A stretch of DNA of 30,448 nt from UBA7446 sp024639165 (GTDB lineage: Bacteria; Bacteroidota; Bacteroidia; Flavobacteriales; Flavobacteriaceae): contig JAHEIX010000010.1 in assembly GCA_024639165.1 (NCBI GenBank), positions 1 through 30,448 of the forward strand, read 5' to 3'. The notes beneath the pieces are model-generated. The model was given only the letters and a program-made list of their open reading frames with translations. It was not told the DNA's origin and searched no databases. Of this stretch, positions 8,144 to 16,400 are shown piece after piece. Position 1 is the first letter of the stretch. Every line of letters begins with the position of its first letter. Both the position numbers and the translations under genes were made by a program.

Positions 8144-8194
8144 TCTATATTAGAGCAAAAATAGCGCGGATCTATTTACTAGATAAATTTATAA
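8144..8194 (+). promoter_or_regulatory. GH43 operon upstream region sharing two boxes with the susC upstream region
   Basis: TCTATATTAGA at 8144-8154 and ATAAATTTATAA at 8183-8194 both occur, identical and in the same order and orientation, in front of susC at 27260-27270 and 27271-27282. TATATTAG and TAAATTTA are each one or two bases away from the TAnnTTTG -7 box, so these may be core promoter pieces. ATAAATTTAT is a perfect palindrome and could be an operator. Confidence 0.35.
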
Positions 8195-8222
8195 ACCGCA
8201 ACCATACGCTTTTTAACTTAAA

Positions 8223-9893
8223 ATGTTAAATGCTTCTTCTTTTTTGATAAAATTTGTGGTATTGCTGCATGTAGGAATGCTCTATGCACAGACCTTCACC
8301 AATCCTGTGTTACCAGGGGGTTATCCAGATCCATCCATTTGTAAAGTAGGGGATGTTTTTTATATGGCAAATTCATCCTTTGAATATTTCCCAGGAATAC
8401 CAATTCATAGCAGTAAAGATTTGGTAAACTGGACCTTAATTGGTCATGGCTTGCAGCGGGAAACTCAATGTAATGGGGCTGTTAACCTTATTGACGTCCA
8501 GCCAAACGGAGGCATATATGCCCCAACCTTGCGATATCACGAGGGTACATTTTACATTATTACCACTGCCATATACTTTGATGAAGAGACAAAAAAGCAC
8601 AGTGGCAATAACATTATCATTACCGCTACTAATCCAGCAGGGCCTTGGTCTGATCCTGTTGTTGTGCAAGGAGCTCCAGGGATTGATCCTGACCTTTATT
8701 TTGATGAAGAGGGCCGTCTCTGGTATACCGGACAGCACAAACCAAACAACCCTGAATTTATAGATCAAAAAGAAATCTGGATGCAAGAGTTGGATCTTGA
8801 AACTTTTCAATTGATTGGAGCACGTCATTTTTTGTGGCGTGGCGCATGTGATGGCGTTTGGACAGAAGGCCCTCATATCTATAAAAATGATGGCAGATAC
8901 TACTTGATGATTGCTGAGGGCGGTACCTCCTTTAATCATGCTGTCATGGTGGCAGCGAGTGACAAGCTAACAGGCCCTTATGTTTCCAATCCACGAAACC
9001 CAATTTTTACCTCAAGACAACTTTCATATGAAAACTGGGTGCACAGCACTGGACATGGCGACCTTGTTAAGCTCGACGATGGCCGCTGGTTTATGTTCCT
9101 CTTGGGCGTTCGAGGTGACTTAAATCGTAAGTCAAATATGGGTAGAGAAACGTTTGTCGTACCTGTGAGTTGGGAGCGAGATATGCATCCAAGAAAAGAT
9201 AAAATTTTGTGGCCTGTAGTCGCCCCAAAAACGGGACGTATCGAAAAGGTAAACCCTGTTATTTTTGATGGTACAGCACACACTAAAGACTTGACTTTTT
9301 ACGACGATTTTAAACAAGATGTATTGAGTATGGCATGGAACTTTGTTAGAGTACCGATGCCGAACACCTATAGTCTTGATGCAAACCCAGGACATTTACG
9401 GTTGTTTACCCATCCCAATACCATTTCAAGACGTAAACGGGCACATTTTATGGGTATAAAACAGACAGAGAGTGATTTTGTTTTCACCGCCAAGATGCAC
9501 TTTAATCCTTCAGGGAACGAGTCTGCTGCTGGAATTGCCATAGTGCAAAAAGAGGATACTTATGTATCTTTTTCTGTTCGCAAAAAAGCTGAAGGTATGG
9601 TTGTAGAAGTAGTACACAAAAACAAGAAAATAGCACCAATCAAAACACAACTACTCAAATCCTATAAGGGAGAAATACGCTTTAAATTAGTGTCCGCTAA
9701 TGATACGTATACATTTTCATATGCGACCAAGGGTAAGCGTTATAAAGTATTGACTACAACCACAGCAGACTTGGTACTCTTCAATGGATTTACAGGAGCT
9801 CATATAGGGCTTTACGCCACAAGCAATGGGCAAGACAACACCGATTTTTCAGATTACGATTGGATAAGTTATTTACCTAAAACTAGAAAATGA
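8223..9893 (+). CDS. GH43 beta-xylosidase / arabinofuranosidase, exported
   Basis: A 556-residue enzyme with signal peptide (1-22, ...GMLYA), an N-terminal five-bladed propeller of GH43 and a C-terminal beta-sandwich (about 356-553; GH43_C2 type). Catalytic residues expected for this family are visible: Asp36 in GGYPDPS (general base), Asp155 in GIDPDLY (pKa modulator) and Glu215 in WTEGPH (acid). The opening NPVLPGGYPDPS...SSFEYFPGIPI is typical of beta-xylosidases of the GH43_11/12 type. It should release xylose, or arabinose side groups, from the non-reducing ends of xylo-oligosaccharides, probably in the periplasm as there is no lipobox. It overlaps the esterase gene by four bases, so the two are translationally coupled. 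Which sugar is preferred cannot be told from sequence alone. Confidence 0.92.
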   Translation: MLNASSFLIKFVVLLHVGMLYAQTFTNPVLPGGYPDPSICKVGDVFYMANSSFEYFPGIPIHSSKDLVNWTLIGHGLQRETQCNGAVNLIDVQPNGGIYAPTLRYHEGTFYIITTAIYFDEETKKHSGNNIIITATNPAGPWSDPVVVQGAPGIDPDLYFDEEGRLWYTGQHKPNNPEFIDQKEIWMQELDLETFQLIGARHFLWRGACDGVWTEGPHIYKNDGRYYLMIAEGGTSFNHAVMVAASDKLTGPYVSNPRNPIFTSRQLSYENWVHSTGHGDLVKLDDGRWFMFLLGVRGDLNRKSNMGRETFVVPVSWERDMHPRKDKILWPVVAPKTGRIEKVNPVIFDGTAHTKDLTFYDDFKQDVLSMAWNFVRVPMPNTYSLDANPGHLRLFTHPNTISRRKRAHFMGIKQTESDFVFTAKMHFNPSGNESAAGIAIVQKEDTYVSFSVRKKAEGMVVEVVHKNKKIAPIKTQLLKSYKGEIRFKLVSANDTYTFSYATKGKRYKVLTTTTADLVLFNGFTGAHIGLYATSNGQDNTDFSDYDWISYLPKTRK

Positions 9894-10741
9894 AAAGAAT
9901 GAATTTTTATATTTTAATAGCGATTGGCTTGCTTTCATGTGGCCAAGACGGAGACAGCACAGAGGAGGCGGAAGTGACTAAGATATTGACGACTAAGACC
10001 ATTACGATTGATCAACAAATTGACGGTCAAATGGTGAGCAGGTCTGTTCGTATTCAAGCACCTGCGATTCCCGACGCAAACATAAAATATCCGCTTGTTT
10101 TTGCTTTTCACGGTCGCGGTGGGAATAATAACAATTGGGTTAATACCCTAAGGCAGTTTACAGATACAGGCTCGTTTATTGGAATCTATCCACAAGGGCA
10201 TTTAAAATCTTGGAACCTGGGTTCAGAGCCTTCAACCGCTGACGATGTAGCTTTTGTAAACACCCTTGTAGAGACCTTGTTAACCTATACCAACGTCGAC
10301 AGCGAAAACATCTTTGCCATTGGATCTTCTAACGGAGCTGGAATGGTTAACACTTTGGCGGCCAAAACCCAACATTTTAAAGGAATTGCGCCTGTAGCTT
10401 CCCAATTGATAGCCTCTATAGACATTAGTTTGCAGACCAAGCCTGTTTCAATTTTTCAAGTCAATGGCGGGCAAGATGACGTTATTCCTATTGATGGAGG
10501 CGAACGTTTTGGGCACTCCTTTTTTAGCGCCTATGAAAGTGCTAAAAAATGGGCAGTTCAGTTTGGATGTGATGAAACGCCAACCCAAACAACAATTGCG
10601 GGGAATGCTTCCTATGTTTTTTCTGGCTGTTCGGATCAGGCTGTGGTTCAATACCTGCGTGTTGAAAATGCGGGCCATGCTATTTCTGGAGCTTACCCAC
10701 ATCTTTGGCAGCATATTTGGACATTTTTTTCATCCCTTTAA
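9890..10741 (+). CDS. CE1-type carbohydrate esterase (feruloyl/acetyl-xylan esterase like), lipoprotein
   Basis: A 283-residue alpha/beta hydrolase. The leader ends in LLSC (Cys17), a lipobox. The oxyanion region reads FAFHGRGG (71-78), the nucleophile elbow GSSNG has Ser147, the acid is probably Asp196 in NGGQDD, and the base His263 in NAGHA. This layout is that of the LpqC/feruloyl esterase/PHB-depolymerase-like group within or near CE1. Placed between a GH43 and a GH10 gene, it most likely removes ferulate or acetate esters from xylan chains so that the hydrolases can act. It begins with ATGA overlapping the GH43 stop. A lone lipid anchor and small size separate it from secreted multidomain esterases. 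The family is fairly sure, the ester substrate is inferred. Confidence 0.83.
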   Translation: MKRMNFYILIAIGLLSCGQDGDSTEEAEVTKILTTKTITIDQQIDGQMVSRSVRIQAPAIPDANIKYPLVFAFHGRGGNNNNWVNTLRQFTDTGSFIGIYPQGHLKSWNLGSEPSTADDVAFVNTLVETLLTYTNVDSENIFAIGSSNGAGMVNTLAAKTQHFKGIAPVASQLIASIDISLQTKPVSIFQVNGGQDDVIPIDGGERFGHSFFSAYESAKKWAVQFGCDETPTQTTIAGNASYVFSGCSDQAVVQYLRVENAGHAISGAYPHLWQHIWTFFSSL

Positions 10742-10821
10742 AAAATTATAGTTTTTGACAAAAAACTTTCAAAACAAGCTGAAATTGCGCAGTACTTTAA
10801 CACCACAATAAATCAACGCTC

Positions 10822-12201
10822 ATGACCATCCGATTTATAGCGGGATCATATGCTGTACTTGCTTTTTTTTCGCTAAGCGTAACCGCTCAAGAACATCTTG
10901 CCCATACCCCTTGGCAACTAGATGGCGCCCAGGACAGAATTGAAAAAATAAGAAAAGGAACGGTACAATTGGCGTTCGTTTTGGACGGCAAACCCCTTGA
11001 AGATAAGGCCCATGTAAACCTTGAGTTGATTAGTCACGCATTCAGCTTTGGTGTTTCCATGACACAAGCAAGTTCTCTTTCTAACACAGCACAGGTTATA
11101 TACCAAAACCGAGTTAAGGAACTGTTTAATTTTGTTACCCTTGGGTTTTATTGGGCAGCACGTGATGAGAAAAATGATTTGACAGGCTATAAACGTATGA
11201 TGCGCCAAAAAGTGGATTGGGCTGTAGCAAATGACATTAAAATTAAGGGACACCCGTTGTTGTGGCACGAATCTTTGCCCCAATGGGTTATTGACCATCA
11301 AGATCCCGTTGCTCTTGAAAAAATAATCTTTAAGCGCATACAAGATCTATTGCTTGATTATCCAGAAATCCAATATTGGGATGTATACAATGAAGCCATT
11401 GCTCCATTCAAAAATCATGTTACCCCAAGTGGTGTTACCCGTTGGATTACGCACAAAGGGGGTATATACCCAGCCATGCTAGCACTCTATGACTTTGCTA
11501 ATAAAACGGCACCCAATAAGACTTATACAAATAACCACTACGAACCAACAGACCCTGAGTTTCTTAAACTTAACGAATATTTTATTGAGCAAAATGTGGG
11601 CTACCAAGCCATAGGTATGCAAGCCCATATGCAAACTCACGATAAGGTTTTTGAGGAACAAGAGCTTTGGGACTTGGTTAGTACGTTCACTCCTCTTGGC
11701 AAAGACATTCAGTTCACAGAAGTTACCGTTACCAGTTCAAAGTTGTTTAATAACTGGAAAGACCACGGAGCCTTTTTGGAGGAGCGCAATGCTGCCCGGA
11801 AAACAGGGAAAAAGATGAACCTGCCAAGCATTAAGCAGAAGGAGATATTTCAAGCCGCATATATCAAAGATTTCTACACACTCCTATTTAGTCACCCCAG
11901 TGTGAGTTCCATTACCATGTGGAACCTGACCGATAAAAATGCGTGGCGCGGTCATGCAGCGGGTATTTTAGATGAGGATATGCAACCTAAAAAGGCCTTC
12001 TTTACGTTAAAAAAATTGATAAAAAATACGTGGTCAACAAAACTTAAAACAGAATTTAACCCCAGCGAAGAACTTACTTTTTCTGGATTTTACGGAAAAT
12101 ACAAGGGCACTGTTAGCATTGGTGATAAAACCTATATGGTTGATTTTCTACATGCAAAAGGGAATACGGAACCGGTGGTGTTGGATTTGAGCGGTCAATA
12201 A
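10822..12201 (+). CDS. GH10 xylanase with extra N- and C-terminal beta-sandwich parts, exported
   Basis: A 459-residue protein with signal peptide (1-22, ...LSVTA) and no lipobox. After a short N-terminal strand region, about 40-80 (IRKGTVQLAF...SFGVSM), comes the GH10 barrel. GHPLLWHESLPQW (143-155) keeps the usual histidine, acid/base Glu191 lies in WDVYNEA and nucleophile Glu300 in FTEVTV. The C-terminal ~55 residues (FSGFYGKYKGTVSIGDKTY) form a small beta domain. This layout resembles plant-like GH10 proteins. The usual FNxxTxENxMKW segment is replaced by FNFVTLGFYWAARDE (102-116), so a conserved glycone-side Glu/Asn pair is missing. It starts 80 bases after the esterase gene with no clear terminator between, so it is probably the third gene of that operon. 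Substrate: xylan or decorated xylo-oligosaccharides (inferred). Confidence 0.88.
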   Translation: MTIRFIAGSYAVLAFFSLSVTAQEHLAHTPWQLDGAQDRIEKIRKGTVQLAFVLDGKPLEDKAHVNLELISHAFSFGVSMTQASSLSNTAQVIYQNRVKELFNFVTLGFYWAARDEKNDLTGYKRMMRQKVDWAVANDIKIKGHPLLWHESLPQWVIDHQDPVALEKIIFKRIQDLLLDYPEIQYWDVYNEAIAPFKNHVTPSGVTRWITHKGGIYPAMLALYDFANKTAPNKTYTNNHYEPTDPEFLKLNEYFIEQNVGYQAIGMQAHMQTHDKVFEEQELWDLVSTFTPLGKDIQFTEVTVTSSKLFNNWKDHGAFLEERNAARKTGKKMNLPSIKQKEIFQAAYIKDFYTLLFSHPSVSSITMWNLTDKNAWRGHAAGILDEDMQPKKAFFTLKKLIKNTWSTKLKTEFNPSEELTFSGFYGKYKGTVSIGDKTYMVDFLHAKGNTEPVVLDLSGQ

Positions 12202-12204
12202 GGG

Positions 12205-13407
12205 CTAGCGCATATTTGAATACTTAAATTGATTCTCAAGGGGTACACCAAATAAATCAACCAATTCTCCTATATTTTTATTGAAGAAGCGCGTATCGGG
12301 CGGTATGCTCAATTTTTCCCAATAGGTAGGGTCATAGGCAGTTTTATACTGCGTCATGTCTTTGTTGTGTAAGGCCTCTCCGACATTAAAAAGGGCTTTG
12401 TTTTCTTCAATATCCAAGACATATACTTCGTGCCTATAAGCTATGGGAATGTATTTAGGGACTGTTTGACCGCTACTCTTCATAGCTCTTTTAACATTTT
12501 CGGATGGGGCTGCAGCACCTTTCCACTCTCTCTGGTGGTAACTTAAGAACAGCTTTCCTTTGTTGTTTTTCTTATAGACATAGGTGGCAATGAGCGATTT
12601 TCCTATCTCAGGTTTCTTTTCCATTTCTAGTTTGTAGATCTTATAGGTATCCATTCCGATATACAGCCATAAGGTTTCTTTGTTTTCTATCACACCTTTG
12701 GCAATGATAACGTCTTCATTATCGTAACTTGAATCCCCTGTTTTTTTCCACTTGTATGACTTGACATTGATACTTTTTCGTAGTGGGTTGTTATATTCCA
12801 TATACTTTAATGCATGCAATTCCTGCTCATTCTTAACATACCTATAATCAGCGGAGGTTCGTACGTGGTCTACAGAAAACTTAACAAGGTAGGAACTGGG
12901 TCCGCGATCAATAGCATTAATACTATGCTCAATATAAAAGCGACACAAATTGTCTTCAACTGACCACCTGCGGTATAAAATATTTAACTGATGATTTTTG
13001 CTAACCGTATTGTCGCGCAATTTTTTAAGGGCATTCTTGACATAAAAATCAACAGAATTCACAACCACCTCAGATAGATTAGTGGTTTGCTCTTTAAGTA
13101 TGATTTCCTTTTTTTCTAGCTTTAAGAAGTCTTTAATTTTAATGGAGAAGTTTGAAAAACCTAGAGAGGAAACAGTCAAATTATCTTCAAGCTCATTATT
13201 GGAGACACGAAAATAAAAAGTACCGTCTTCGGTAGAGGTTGTGCCTACATTCTTTTGTAAAATCCCTACTGCTGCATAAGGCACTTCATAGCCATTTTGA
13301 TCTATAACCTTGCCCATAATTGCGGTACTCTCTTGTCCAAACGCAATGATGCCATTTAAAAATAAGAGCACAGTGGTGTAGTAGATAAGCTTATGTGAAC
13401 AATGCAT
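12205..13407 (-). CDS. Secreted protein with CarboxypepD_reg-like domain, unknown function, paired with the HTCS
   Basis: I do not recognise the whole protein. It has 400 residues: a signal peptide (1-24, ...GIIAFG), a carboxypeptidase-regulatory-like beta-sandwich at about 29-105 (MGKVIDQNGYEVPYAAVGI, TSTEDGTFYFRV, LTVSSLGF), then LSEVVVNS at 111-118. That motif resembles the LEEVVV stretch that follows the same domain in SusC proteins, but no plug or barrel follows. The remaining ~280 residues are charged, rich in Tyr and Lys, and predict a soluble periplasmic or outer-membrane-bound domain without membrane spans. The start codon is 13 bases beyond the regulator's stop, so it is co-transcribed with the hybrid sensor. 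A role in sensing or envelope assembly is possible but unproven. Its stop lies 3 bases from the convergent GH10 stop. Confidence 0.75.
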   Translation of the reverse strand: MHCSHKLIYYTTVLLFLNGIIAFGQESTAIMGKVIDQNGYEVPYAAVGILQKNVGTTSTEDGTFYFRVSNNELEDNLTVSSLGFSNFSIKIKDFLKLEKKEIILKEQTTNLSEVVVNSVDFYVKNALKKLRDNTVSKNHQLNILYRRWSVEDNLCRFYIEHSINAIDRGPSSYLVKFSVDHVRTSADYRYVKNEQELHALKYMEYNNPLRKSINVKSYKWKKTGDSSYDNEDVIIAKGVIENKETLWLYIGMDTYKIYKLEMEKKPEIGKSLIATYVYKKNNKGKLFLSYHQREWKGAAAPSENVKRAMKSSGQTVPKYIPIAYRHEVYVLDIEENKALFNVGEALHNKDMTQYKTAYDPTYWEKLSIPPDTRFFNKNIGELVDLFGVPLENQFKYSNMR

Positions 13408-13420
13408 TTTACGTTGAAGT

Positions 13421-16400
13421 TTAGCTGGTTGCTATTTCTTTTTGGTCTTTGTTGTTAAGCCTGTATTCTTTTGGAATAACTCCCGTATGTTCTTTAAATC
13501 TTTTGGTAAAATAGGAAGGAGAGGCAAATCCCACTTTAAAGCAAATTTCTCCAATGCTCATGTCTGTTTTTGTCAGCAATTCTTTTGCCTTTTCGAGACG
13601 GGTTTTCCGAATGATTTCATTAGCTGAATTTCCAGTTAATGCCTTAATTTTCCGATACAACTTGCTTCTACTTAATCCCAATTCATTGGCAATATCTTGA
13701 ACACATAAATCTTCTTTGGATAGATTATTTCCGATAACATTTAACACGTCTGCAAGTATTTTTTTATCATAATTAGCGTCATCGACGTCTAACTCAAGAC
13801 TTTTGAAATAGGTTTGATAGAATGTGTTTTTGGCCTTGACTAATTGGCGTAAATGTGATTTCAGGAGGTTTACACTAAAAGGCTTTTTTAAATATACATC
13901 AGCGCCTGCATCAATTCCTTCAATACGTTCTTTTTCGGCTACTTTGGCTGTGAGCATAAGCACTGGAATAGTGCTGGTGGACTTATTGGATTTGAGCACT
14001 TGACACATTTCAATACCGTCCATTTCGGGCATCATGACATCTGCAATAATCACATCAGGCTTGTGTTGTTTTGCCATTTCAAGACCTATTTTTCCATTCG
14101 CCGCTTCTAAAACACGATACGCTCCTTTAAGTTCTAATTTAAGGTATTCACGAAGCTCTAGATTGTCTTCAATAATAAGAAGGCTGTGTTCTTTTTCAGT
14201 ATGGGGCTCTGTATTTTCAAGGTTTTCGTCACGTGTTTGTGTTATATTTTGTTGTGGTTGCTCGGTAGTGTAAGTGGCAAATTGATTTTCTGAAAAATGG
14301 GTTTTTCCCGCAGCAAAAAAGATTTTAAATGATGTACCCAGCTCTTCTTCGCTCTCAACTTCAATTTTACCCATATGATAATCTACAAATTTGCGAACAA
14401 CCTCAAGACCTATTCCCGTACCGCCATAGTATTGCTCGTTGTTGTCTTTGTCTTGATAGAAACGCTCAAAAATATTCCTGATATTTTCTTTTTTGATGCC
14501 TATTCCACTGTCCTTGATTATGACCTCAAACGCATCTTGCGGTTGCATATTATCAATTAGCGGGAATACCACTCCACCTTGGTGATAGCGTACAACTACA
14601 TCAATGGCTCCACCTTCTTTTGTTGCTTTAAAGGCATTGGAGAGTAGGTTAAAGATTATTTTTTCCAACATTGATGTATCAGCCCAAAATCGGGTTTGTC
14701 CGATTTCTTCATGGGCAAAATTCAAATGGATATTTCGGTAAAGTGCTTCTTCTTCGTAATACGAAGTAACATTTTTAACAACTGCGAGCAGGTCAGTTTC
14801 TTTGACACGTAGTTGTATTTTACCAAACTGCATTTTTCTAAAGTCCATCAATTCGTCAATCAGCCGTTTCATTCTTTTGGTATTCCTGTGAATGATTCGG
14901 TGTTTTGCTCTAACATCATCTGGCAGTGCCGTAACATCTGGGGCAGACAATAACGATTCCAATGGATTAAGCATAAGCGTTAGTGGTGTTCTAAATTCAT
15001 GCGAAATATTGGTAAAAAATTGGATTTTTTTTGCGTGTAATTCTTCTGTCTGCTTTCGTTGGTTTCGTTCTACTTCTGCTTTTCGTCGCTCTCTTACACG
15101 TAGTTTTATCAACCTAAAAATATAAAACCCAAGTCCGCATAGGATTACAAAATAGCAGATTTTCGCCCCTACGGTTGCCCAATAAGGCGGTTGTACTTTT
15201 ATAAACACCTCTTTTGAAGCATCGTTCCATATCCCGTCATTGTTGGCCGCCTTGAGCTTAAATACATATTTCCCAGGTTTAATATTTGTGAAAGTGGCCG
15301 TACGAAGCTGATCAACATAGTTCCAATCACGGTCTAAGCCCTCAAGCATATACGCATAGTTGTTTTTCTCTCCACGGGTCATGTTTACCCCAATAAAGTC
15401 AATTGAAAAAGAAGACTGGTCGTGGCTTAGCATGATGGTGTCGCTGTATTGAATAGATTTTTTAAGCGGTCCATTTTCACTAACAGCAATCCTTTTATTG
15501 CCAATTTTTAAATCTTGAAAAATGATTTTCGGTAAGTTTTCATTTAGGGGAATATTGTTAAAATCAAAAAAGTTTATACCCTCACTAGTTCCTAGGTAGA
15601 GCGTGTTGCGTTCGGTATAGAAGGCGCTGCGGTTTATTTTCTTGCTCAACAGTCCGTCTTCTGATTCAAAAATCCGAAAATTCTCATTGGCTTGGTCGTA
15701 TCTAATAAGCCCATCGTCAGTTCCCAACCAGTAAAACCCATCATAGGTTTGTGTAATGGAATTAATGGACATATTCCTGATCTCACTGTCTTTTCCATGC
15801 CATGTAAAGGAATCTTCCACTGAAGAATAGCTAAACAGCCCATATCCATCCGTACCTACCCAGATGTTATTTTTGCTATCCTCATATAGCGCAAAAACAA
15901 TAAAATCAGCGACAACCCCATTAGTCAACTCGCGGATTTTAGCGTTATAAGAAACAACTTCACCCTTTTTTTGATTATACCTGTAGATACCTTTTCTTGT
16001 GCCCATCCAAACATTATCATCCTTGTCTACAAGAACCTTTCTGATGTTGCCGTTTTGCAGTTCAAACTTTTGAAATGCTTCACTAGCGTGATGTCTAATT
16101 TTTTCAGTCTTTTGATCATAAGACACCAATCCACTTGAAAAAGTACCTATCCAAATCACCCCGTTTGAATCTTCAGAAAAGCTTACAATTCGATTTGATT
16201 TTAATACGTTTCTATGAGAATTTGTACTGAAATTTATAAATCGCTTAGATCCTTTTTTTAATAAATAGATACCATTATACCAAGAGGCAATCCATACATT
16301 TTGCTTGCTATCTATAAATAGCGAAGGGATGTCCATACTATTAAGGCCCTTAGCAATATTATTTGCAGGATCGTTAAGGTGTATATACTTGTTCTTAGCC

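Noticed and set aside
8436..8939. Long open frame on the minus strand inside the GH43 gene
   Set aside because: It lies fully opposite a clear GH43 coding region, has no family signature, and shows composition expected of an antisense shadow.
10750..10767. Hairpin AGTTTTT/AAAAACT after the esterase gene as a terminator
   Set aside because: The stem has a single G-C pair at each end region and no distinct T-tract; it is more likely plain A/T runs, leaving the GH10 gene in the operon.
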